Part shown: positions 57,764 to 64,000 of the stretch, one piece after another
How the letters are laid out: each line of letters opens with the position of its first letter
Numbering within the stretch: position 1 is the first letter of the stretch
Source of the DNA: Actinoplanes missouriensis 431
Lineage (GTDB): Bacteria > Actinomycetota > Actinomycetes > Mycobacteriales > Micromonosporaceae
Direction: 5' to 3'
NCBI RefSeq assembly: GCF_000284295.1
Contig: NC_017093.1
Span: forward strand, 4,960,001 to 5,024,000
Length of the DNA: 64,000 bases
Position numbers and translations under genes: made by a program
Notes under the pieces: generated by a model
What the model was told of the DNA's origin: nothing
What the model saw: the letters and a program-made list of their open reading frames with translations, nothing else
The model's database searches: none

Positions 57764-58990
57764 TCACCCGTGCGCGACGCGGCCCACCAGCGCGCGCGAG
57801 CACACCACCGTGATCAGGCCGGCGGCGACCACCGAGAGCAGGCCGACCCGCAGGCTGGACAGGTCGGCGATCGCCCCGACGAGCGGCGCCGAGAGCAGGA
57901 ATCCGGCGCGCAGCAGCCAGCTCGTCACGGTCAGGCCGGCGCCCTCCGGCAGGCCGGGCAGCTCGTCGGCGCTGTGCATGGCGGCCGGCACCAGCGTGGC
58001 GGTCCCGAGACCGGCCAGGGCGAACCCGATCAGCGTGGCCGGCACCGACGGGAACGCCAGGGCCAGGCCCATGCCGAGGGCCGCGACGGCGCCGCCGGCC
58101 CGCACCACGGCACGCTGGCCGAACCGGTCCACCACCCGGTCCCCGGTGAGCCGGCCGGCGGTCATCGCGACCTGCAGGGCGACGAACGCGAGGCCGGCCA
58201 CCGCGGCACTGGTGAACAGCTCGTTGCGCAGGTAGAGCGCGCCCCACGAGGAACCGGCGTCCTCGACGAGCGCGCCGCAGGCGGCGAGCAGGCCGAGCAC
58301 CGCCAGCATCCGGACGGCGTGCGCGGAGTAGGCGCGGGCCGGCGACACAACGGGCGACGATGAAGCGGGCGAGGGCGTAACAGACGAGGGCGACGCGGCA
58401 GCCCCGTCCGCGCCGGGCAGCATGAACTTCAGCGCCACGATCGCGACCAGGCTGAACAGCACCGCGGAGATGCTCAGATGCAGCGGCAGGCTCAGAGCCA
58501 GGCCGGCCGCCGCCGACCCCATCAGGCCGCCGAGCACCGCGCCCACGCTCCAGAGCCCGTGCAGCGAGTTCAGGATCGATCGCCCGTACACCCGCTGGAC
58601 CCGCAGGCCGTGCGCGTTCTGCGCCACGTCGACGATCGCGTCGAGCGCGCCGGCCGCGAAGAAGACGGCGGCCAGGACCCAGACGTTCGGCGCGAACGCG
58701 ACGAGCAGAACGAGCGCGGCGAGCAGGACGATGCCGATCGAGGCGACCCGCGCGGAGCGGAACCGGCGGATCACCGCGGCGGCGAAGAGACCGGCGATGA
58801 GGGCGCCGAGGGGCATCGCGGCGATCGCCGACCCGAGGGCCGCGTTGGTCAGCCCGAGGTCCGCTTTGAGCTGCGGAAACCGGGGTACTACGTTCGCGTA
58901 GAGCGCGCCGTTGGTGAGGAAGACCAGGGCGACGGCCATGCGCGCCAGGCGGGCTTCGCGCGGCGGTGCGGTGCGGGTGGCGACGGACAT
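57764..58990 (-). CDS. MFS transporter
   Basis: A 408-aa major facilitator with about 12 helices; motif-A region reads GLFAAAVIRRFRSARVAS. It resembles YbjJ-like exporters. A central Ser/Pro-rich loop lies at about 200-225. It may be regulated by the palindrome immediately upstream. Converges on the kinase-like gene with a 24-bp gap on the same strand, so an operon with it is possible. Confidence 0.88.
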   Translation of the reverse strand: MSVATRTAPPREARLARMAVALVFLTNGALYANVVPRFPQLKADLGLTNAALGSAIAAMPLGALIAGLFAAAVIRRFRSARVASIGIVLLAALVLLVAFAPNVWVLAAVFFAAGALDAIVDVAQNAHGLRVQRVYGRSILNSLHGLWSVGAVLGGLMGSAAAGLALSLPLHLSISAVLFSLVAIVALKFMLPGADGAAASPSSVTPSPASSSPVVSPARAYSAHAVRMLAVLGLLAACGALVEDAGSSWGALYLRNELFTSAAVAGLAFVALQVAMTAGRLTGDRVVDRFGQRAVVRAGGAVAALGMGLALAFPSVPATLIGFALAGLGTATLVPAAMHSADELPGLPEGAGLTVTSWLLRAGFLLSAPLVGAIADLSSLRVGLLSVVAAGLITVVCSRALVGRVAHG

Positions 58991-59010
58991 GCGTACGAGA
59001 GTACCGACGC

Positions 59011-59028
59011 TATGTACGCTTGTACATA
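59011..59028. promoter_or_regulatory. TATGTAC-N4-GTACATA operator
   Basis: A perfect 7-bp inverted repeat with a GCTT centre, 20 bp before the MFS start and 45 bp before the divergent GGDEF gene. The AT-rich palindrome is characteristic of a TetR- or MarR-type repressor site. No such regulator is encoded in the neighbourhood, so it would act in trans. Confidence 0.6.
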
Positions 59029-59072
59029 ACGCTTGCCCTCATGGACCCGCCGCCCCGGCCGATAACGCATGC

Positions 59073-60686
59073 GTGGAATGGTCACGCAAGGACGGGAAGC
59101 GGCGCAGCGAGGTCATCGCACCCGCTCTCCGGCATGATCCGCTGCTGACCGCGGCCGGCTGGTGGACCATCCTCGCGGTGATCCTCCTGTTCGCGCTCGA
59201 CCACTCCATCGAGTCGCAGATCCGGATCTACTGGGCGTTCCAGGTGCCGCTCGACGTGCTCCTCGCGTACTCGTCGTGGCGGGTCTCCCGGGTCGCGACC
59301 GGCGCGATCAAGCGCTTCTGGTGGGTTCTGACGTTCTGCGGCGTGCTCTTCGTGATCGGGGACGTCACCCAGACGGTGACCGTGCTGGTCACCGGCGCCG
59401 GCGACCGGACCAGCGGCGGCGCGGTGCAGAGCATCTGCTTCGCGGTCGGGCTCGGCGCCCTCATCCTGGCGATGCTGCTGCATCCGCACCCGCAGCGCTC
59501 CGGGCGGGACCGGCTCGCGTTCTGGCTGGACTCGGCCACCGTGATGGTCGGTGGCGCGGTCGTGGCCTGGTGCTTCGGCCCGGGCAGCGACTCGACCGGC
59601 GCCCTGGTCACCACGCTCGCGGCCGGCGCGGTGGTGCTCACCTCCGCGTTCGCGTCGGTGAAGATGAGCCTCAACGGCAACGCGCCGATGCACCGGGCGG
59701 CCGCGCTTCCGATGATCACGGCGGCCGGCGTGAACAGCATCGCGTTCTTCCTGCCCGGCGGCACCGACCAGGTGCTGCCCGCCTACGCCCTGGCGATCCG
59801 CTTCCTGCCCTCGCTGCTGATCGCCGTCGGCCCGCGCACCCAGGAGATCATCGCCCGGTTCGACCAGACCGCGTTCGGCGCCAAGCGCCGCAAACCGTAC
59901 AGCCTGCTCCCGTACGGCTCGATCGCCATCGTCTTCGGCGTCATGGTGTTGCTGATCGCCCGCGACGGCGGTCTGCGGGACGCCGGCAACGGCCGGCTCT
60001 GGGGTGTGATCGCCGGCCTCGGCGTGATCATCGCGCTGGTCGCCGGACGGCAGCTGGTCGCCTTCCACGACAACACCCGGCTCATCTCCGAGCTCGACCG
60101 CACCCTCGCCGAGCTGCGCGAACATGAGATCCGGTTGCGCCGCCAGGCGAACACCGACGGTCTGACCGGCCTCGCCAACCGCACCCACCTGCAGGACGAG
60201 ATGACCGTGGCGCTGGACGGCCACGAGCCGGGCACGGTCTCGCTGCTGGTGATCGACCTGGACGGCTTCAAGGAGGTCAACGACACGCTCGGTCATCCGG
60301 CCGGCGACGCCCTGCTGACCGGGGTGGCCCGCAAGCTGACCGAGTCGGTGCGCGGCGACGACCTGGTGGCCCGGCTCGGCGGTGACGAGTTCGCGGTGCT
60401 GCTGCGCGAGTGCGACGCCACGGCCGCCGAGCACACCGCCCAGCGGATCCTGCGCTCGCTGGAGACGCCGATCCCGGTCACCGAGGGCGCCCGCATCCAC
60501 GCCCACGCGAGCATCGGGGCGGCCACCGCCGGTCCGGACGCCGACATCGAGACGCTGCTGCGCGACGCGGACATCGCGATGTATGCGGCCAAACGGGATG
60601 GAAAGGGCTGCTTGCGCAGCTATCACCCGAGCTTGGCGGTGGTCCATCAACGTGCGGCGGAGCAGGCTTGGGGCCGGGCGAGCTGA
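59073..60686 (+). CDS. membrane diguanylate cyclase with I-site
   Basis: A 537-aa protein: about nine helices in residues 1-330, short coiled linker (LDRTLAELREHEIRLRRQ) and GGDEF domain at about 365-530. The motif VARLGGDEFAVLL is complete, and the inhibitory RxxD site is present as RGDD nine residues before it, unlike the two other GGDEF proteins in the window. Start is GTG giving MEWSRKDGKRRS; the upstream frame runs through the divergent MFS gene. The palindromic operator lies just before it. Confidence 0.88.
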   Translation: MEWSRKDGKRRSEVIAPALRHDPLLTAAGWWTILAVILLFALDHSIESQIRIYWAFQVPLDVLLAYSSWRVSRVATGAIKRFWWVLTFCGVLFVIGDVTQTVTVLVTGAGDRTSGGAVQSICFAVGLGALILAMLLHPHPQRSGRDRLAFWLDSATVMVGGAVVAWCFGPGSDSTGALVTTLAAGAVVLTSAFASVKMSLNGNAPMHRAAALPMITAAGVNSIAFFLPGGTDQVLPAYALAIRFLPSLLIAVGPRTQEIIARFDQTAFGAKRRKPYSLLPYGSIAIVFGVMVLLIARDGGLRDAGNGRLWGVIAGLGVIIALVAGRQLVAFHDNTRLISELDRTLAELREHEIRLRRQANTDGLTGLANRTHLQDEMTVALDGHEPGTVSLLVIDLDGFKEVNDTLGHPAGDALLTGVARKLTESVRGDDLVARLGGDEFAVLLRECDATAAEHTAQRILRSLETPIPVTEGARIHAHASIGAATAGPDADIETLLRDADIAMYAAKRDGKGCLRSYHPSLAVVHQRAAEQAWGRAS

Positions 60687-60790
60687 CTTCCCATCGGGTA
60701 CGGGGTAAGCCCCGCCGACAGGCGCACGGAGATCCCGCACCGAGCCACCGGCGGACGCGGCTCCCCCGGCCGATGTGCGATGGTGGGCCG

Positions 60791-61210
60791 GTGACGCTCG
60801 ACGACCTGGTCCGGCTGCGCCGCGCCCGCGACCGGATGGACCGCGACTACGCGGAGCCGCTCGACGTCCCGGCCCTGGCCCGGGACGCCTGCATGTCGGC
60901 GGGTCACTTCTCCCGCAGTTTCCGGGCCGCGTTCGGCGAGACGCCGTACAGCTATCTGATGACCCGCCGGATCGAGCGGGCGAAAGCGCTGCTGCGGCGC
61001 GGGGACCTCTCCGTCACCGAGGTGTGCTTCGCGGTCGGCTGTACCTCGCTCGGCTCGTTCAGCAGCCGGTTCACCGAGCTCGTCGGGGAGAGCCCGAGCG
61101 CGTACCGGGCGCGCAGCCACGACGCGGGCGCGGGCATCCCGGCCTGCTACGCCAAGATTTACACCAGACCGGTCAGGAACGGAGAAGCCGGCCGGCCCGC
61201 TCGTCCGTAG
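60791..61210 (+). CDS. AraC-type DNA-binding protein
   Basis: A 139-aa protein that is mostly the AraC double helix-turn-helix: LARDACMSAGHFSRSFRAAFGETPYSYL and VTEVCFAVGCTSLGSFSSRF. There is no separate ligand domain. Start is GTG giving MTLDDLVRLRRARD; an ATG six codons upstream is also open. It lies 10 bp before a VOC protein gene, a recurrent actinomycete pair in which the VOC protein may act on or sense the effector. Confidence 0.9.
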   Translation: MTLDDLVRLRRARDRMDRDYAEPLDVPALARDACMSAGHFSRSFRAAFGETPYSYLMTRRIERAKALLRRGDLSVTEVCFAVGCTSLGSFSSRFTELVGESPSAYRARSHDAGAGIPACYAKIYTRPVRNGEAGRPARP

Positions 61211-61220
61211 CGTGGGGCGC

Positions 61221-61628
61221 ATGACGATCCGACTCGCGCAGACGTTCATCGCCACCGACGACTTCGACAAGGCGCTCACCTTCTACCGCGACGCACTGGG
61301 CCTGGAGGTCCGCAACGACGTCGGGTACGAGGGGATGCGCTGGATCACCCTCGGCACACCCGGGCAGGACGTGGAGATCGTCCTGGAACCGGCCCTGGCC
61401 GACCCGAACGCCTCGCCCGCCGACCGGGAGACCATGGCCGAGCTGCTCGCCAAGGGCCTGCTGCGCGGCGTCATCTTCACCACCGAGGACGTCGACGGCG
61501 CGTTCGAGCGGGTCCGGGCCGCCGGCGGCGAGGTGATCCAGGAGCCGATCGACCAGCCGTACGGTGTCCGCGACTGCGCCTTCCGCGACCCCTCCGGCAA
61601 CATGATCCGGATCAACCAGAAGAAGTGA
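61221..61628 (+). CDS. VOC family protein paired with AraC regulator
   Basis: A 135-aa glyoxalase-like protein (MTIRLAQTFIATDDFDKALTFYRDAL; GVRDCAFRDPSGNMIRI). Metal-binding positions include the conserved Glu and His/Gln sites only in part. It is encoded 10 bp after the AraC gene, probably cotranscribed. ATG preferred over GTG three codons upstream. Confidence 0.9.
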   Translation: MTIRLAQTFIATDDFDKALTFYRDALGLEVRNDVGYEGMRWITLGTPGQDVEIVLEPALADPNASPADRETMAELLAKGLLRGVIFTTEDVDGAFERVRAAGGEVIQEPIDQPYGVRDCAFRDPSGNMIRINQKK

Positions 61629-61677
61629 TTACCGGCTGCCGGCGGGTACTCCTCAGGATGCCGAGAGGAGGCCGGCA

Positions 61678-61830
61678 TGACAGCCACCGACCCGAACGGG
61701 CAGCCGGACATCGAACGCCCGGTCGACCTGAACGACATCCGTGAACGCGAGAAGGCGCAGCGGCCGGACGAGAAACGCGGGGACGACGACCCGGGAGCGC
61801 CGCCGCCGCAGCCCGAACCGACCGACTGAT
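61678..61830 (+). CDS. small acidic hypothetical protein
   Basis: A 50-aa hydrophilic protein, MTATDPNGQPDIERPVDLND..., rich in Asp, Glu and Pro and ending PQPEPTD. GAGAGGAGG lies 5-6 bases before the ATG, so translation is likely. Short Asp/Pro proteins of this kind are common in actinomycetes, with no known role. It follows the VOC gene by 49 bp. Confidence 0.6.
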
Positions 61831-61954
61831 CCGCACCGACCCACTGATCCGCACCGGCCCGGGGTTCCGCCCCGGGCCGGCGGCGTCCCGGCGCACAGGA
61901 AGCCCACAGATCACTCATGGGTCAGGGCCAAGAGCTGGGCGGACAGTAATCGCC

Positions 61955-62338
61955 ATGACCGACTTCGCGATTCGACTCCCGCAGACCCAGTCCTCCGCCG
62001 TCGCCGGGACCCCGATCCGCTGGCGGATGCGCGGCGCCGCGATGGCCGCCGCCGTCGTCCTCGGCACGGCCGGCAGCACCGCCGTGACCCGCTCCGCCGA
62101 CCACGGCGTCGCGGTCGCCCCGATCACCACCGCCGTCCCGTCGTCGCCGGCCGCCACCGGGATCAGCGCCGCCATCGGGACCGCCGCCGCCTTCGGGACC
62201 GCCGCGGTTTTCGGGACCGTCACCGGCTTCGGGTCGGCCACGGCTGCCGGGCCGGCGGGCGTCGTTCCGGTCTCCGCGGCGCCGCTGCGGGCCTTCGTCT
62301 ACGACAGCGCGACCGGCTCGGTCCGCGAGATCGCGTGA
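61955..62338 (+). CDS. hypothetical Ala/Gly-rich protein
   Basis: A 127-aa protein with a basic segment, a hydrophobic helix at about 27-45 (MRGAAMAAAVVLGTAGSTAV) that could be a signal or anchor, an Ala/Gly/Phe low-complexity stretch (GTAAAFGTAAVFGT) and a C-terminal APLRAFVYDSATGSVREIA. No family recognised. Competing frames on the other strand have worse composition. Confidence 0.5.
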   Translation: MTDFAIRLPQTQSSAVAGTPIRWRMRGAAMAAAVVLGTAGSTAVTRSADHGVAVAPITTAVPSSPAATGISAAIGTAAAFGTAAVFGTVTGFGSATAAGPAGVVPVSAAPLRAFVYDSATGSVREIA

Positions 62339-62351
62339 GCCGCCGTGACCC

Positions 62352-63062
62352 TCAGGATCCTCCGGCCGCCGGTCCGGGCTCGCGCGGCGGGCGGGTGTGC
62401 CACGCCGCGACACCTGCCGTCACGAAACCGGCGGACTCGTACAGCGGGCGGCCGGCCTCCGTCGCGACGAGCGTGACGTGCCGGTCCGGGCACGCCGCCA
62501 GAGCCGCCGTCAGCACCGCCCGGCCGGCCCCGCGGGAACGGTGCTCCGGCAGCGTCGCCAGCCAGTAGACGCCGACGGCCGTACCGTCGTCGTAGGTGTA
62601 GGCGGCAGCCGCGGGCGCTCCGCCGTGACGGCCCAGCCACACCCGCCAGCCCGGTCTGCCCAGCAGGTCCGGTGACAGCGCCCGCCCCGGCGACCAGGGT
62701 TGATAGGCCGGCAGCGGGAAGCCGTCGACGATCACGCGTTCCGCCACTGCCAGCTCGTCCGGATCGTGGACCTCGCTCACCCGTACCCCCGCAGGCGGCG
62801 CGGCCACGCGCCCGGGCCGGCGGATCATCACCGGCATGCGCACAGTCCCGGGCCCGGGTTCGATGACGCCGAAGGCGTCCTCCACCACCAGCGTCCGCCG
62901 CGGCGCCAGACCGAGCACCCGCTCGGGTCGCGCCTGCGCGCCGAGCAGGATCACCCGCGCGCCGGCCGCGTGCTCGGCCAGCAGATATCCGTCGCCGCGC
63001 ACCGCACCGGCCGCGCGCGAGGCCCACATCGCCGCCGCGTTCGCCAGGTGCATCCCGATCAT
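62352..63062 (-). CDS. GNAT family acetyltransferase
   Basis: A 236-aa protein with C-terminal GNAT motifs: LATLPEHRSRGAGRAVLTAAL (acetyl-CoA loop) and GRPLYESAGFVTAGV. The N-terminal 100 residues are an unrecognised domain. Start is ATG giving MIGMHLANAAAM; the longer frame upstream has a basic low-complexity product. Acceptor unknown. Confidence 0.85.
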   Translation of the reverse strand: MIGMHLANAAAMWASRAAGAVRGDGYLLAEHAAGARVILLGAQARPERVLGLAPRRTLVVEDAFGVIEPGPGTVRMPVMIRRPGRVAAPPAGVRVSEVHDPDELAVAERVIVDGFPLPAYQPWSPGRALSPDLLGRPGWRVWLGRHGGAPAAAAYTYDDGTAVGVYWLATLPEHRSRGAGRAVLTAALAACPDRHVTLVATEAGRPLYESAGFVTAGVAAWHTRPPREPGPAAGGS

Positions 63063-63157
63063 GGCCGCATCGTAGACGGGCCGCGCTTTGTCCGATCGAC
63101 GGTGGCGCGTGTCCGATCGGACCATCGCCGCGAGCGTGCGGGGCGTGTTGGTCCTCG

Positions 63158-63964
63158 GTGACCTTCGAGCCATCCGTTTCTGAGTCGCCGCCGGCCCGCG
63201 ACGAGCCGGCGCCGGAGCCCGACGAGGCGGCCGCGAAATCCGGGGAGCCGGCGCCGGAGCCCGACGAGGCGATCGGGGAACGGGACGCGCCGGCGGCCGG
63301 GGTCGCCGAGCCCGAAGAGCCGGCGCTCGACTCCGGGGAGTTCGTGGTCGAGCCGGACGCGGGGCAGGCCACCGTCCGGATCCCGGTGCGGGCTCACGCG
63401 CCCCACCGGCGGGCGCTGTGGCCGCGGATCGCCGGTGGCTTCACCGCCGCCGTGCTGCTCGGCGGCATCGCGGCGTTCACGCTCAACGGGCCCGGCGCGA
63501 TCGAGGCCGGCGCCACCGCCGCCGAGCTCGACGCCAACCAGCGCGGCGACAACGCCGTCACCGGCGCGATGGGCGAGCCGGCCCGCGACGGCGGGTTCGA
63601 GTTCACCGTCACGGCTATGACGTGCGGCGGCAAACGGGTCGGACCGGCCGAGTACGGCGCGGCGGCGCAGGGCGAGTTCTGCCTGATCGACCTGACCGTG
63701 ACGAACATCGGCGCGTCCGCGACGGCGTTCCTGGACATCCCGCAACTGGCCCGCGACGCCGAGGAGGGCGTCCACCACCCGGACACCGTCGCCGGAACCT
63801 GGGCGAACCAGAAGCACCCGGACTTCACCCGGTCGATCGGGCCGGGGCATACCGTGAAGGGCCGGCTGGTCTTCGACGTGCCGCGCGGCACCCGGCTGAC
63901 AACCCTGGTCCTGCACGAGGTGATGTTCAGCCGGGGTGTGCGGGTGCCGCTGCGGCATGGGTGA
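63158..63964 (+). CDS. DUF4352 membrane-anchored protein
   Basis: A 268-aa protein: an acidic Pro/Glu N-terminus (repeated EPAPEPDEA), one membrane helix at about 90-110 (IAGGFTAAVLLGGIAAFTL), then an exported DUF4352 immunoglobulin-like domain (FEFTVTAMTCGGKRVGP; FCLIDLTVTNIGASATAF). Such proteins are often telokin-like surface proteins of unknown function. Start is GTG. The N-terminal repeat is also encoded by a short DNA direct repeat. Complete; the window ends 36 bp later. Confidence 0.85.
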   Translation: MTFEPSVSESPPARDEPAPEPDEAAAKSGEPAPEPDEAIGERDAPAAGVAEPEEPALDSGEFVVEPDAGQATVRIPVRAHAPHRRALWPRIAGGFTAAVLLGGIAAFTLNGPGAIEAGATAAELDANQRGDNAVTGAMGEPARDGGFEFTVTAMTCGGKRVGPAEYGAAAQGEFCLIDLTVTNIGASATAFLDIPQLARDAEEGVHHPDTVAGTWANQKHPDFTRSIGPGHTVKGRLVFDVPRGTRLTTLVLHEVMFSRGVRVPLRHG

Positions 63965-64000
63965 TCGTTCTTGTTTGCCCTCGGCGCCGCTCGCCGAGGC

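Overview
The window is high-GC DNA from a filamentous-type actinobacterium, most likely a member of the Micromonosporaceae such as Actinoplanes. This is inferred from the base composition, frequent GTG and TTG starts, an RbpA RNA-polymerase-binding protein, a Ppm1/Lnt pair, a HelR-type helicase, and many actinomycete regulators (STAS, MASE1 kinases, ROK, AraC/VOC). It looks like ordinary chromosome: I see no rRNA, tRNA, CRISPR array, transposase or integrase. Genes are tightly packed. Gaps are often filled by short tandem-repeat arrays, which are a conspicuous feature of this window.

Layout. 1-9.3 kb: two large convergent sensor kinases, a manganese catalase divergent from an NRAMP Mn transporter, a divergent response-regulator/kinase pair, and a shortened GCS2-family protein. 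9.4-14.5 kb: STAS protein, alpha/beta hydrolase, lipoprotein, MFS exporter with a second secreted protein, and a dienelactone hydrolase. 14.6-22.5 kb: a NicO-type Ni/Co transporter coupled to a DUF3500 lipoprotein, a ROK regulator, GNAT, a small duplicated-motif protein, an aldo/keto reductase, a coiled-coil protein and rbpA. 22.4-26.6 kb: a repeat-rich gap, fxsA, then ppm1 and lnt (lipoprotein maturation and polyprenol-mannose synthesis).

26.6-36.8 kb is the most distinctive region. A tight leftward run, kdd - amidohydrolase - kamD - kamE - kal - mutL-like - helR, faces a rightward kamA across a short control region. It encodes most of the lysine fermentation route: lysine to beta-lysine (KamA), to 3,5-diaminohexanoate (KamDE with B12 and PLP), to 3-keto-5-aminohexanoate (Kdd), and deamination of 3-aminobutyryl-CoA (Kal). 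The cleavage enzyme Kce is not seen, and an amidohydrolase lies in the run. At its end is a HelR-like helicase preceded by a perfect 25-bp palindrome containing the CTTGCGGCAAG core of the rifamycin-associated element (RAE), so this looks like a rifamycin-inducible RNA polymerase protection gene.

36.8-64 kb: CsbD, methyltransferase, EamA exporter, a LysR gene preceded by an 18-bp repeat micro-ORF, GNATs, Lrp, acyl-CoA dehydrogenase, and a two-component system divergent from a MacB-type ABC exporter. Then come a 5'-3' exonuclease, three GGDEF proteins (one with EAL), an SfnB-like flavoprotein, lipoproteins, two MFS/kinase genes, an AraC/VOC pair, and a DUF4352 membrane protein at the right edge.

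The ABC exporter probably answers to its neighbouring two-component system. The Mn catalase probably depends on its divergent Mn importer. The c-di-GMP genes are scattered rather than in one operon.
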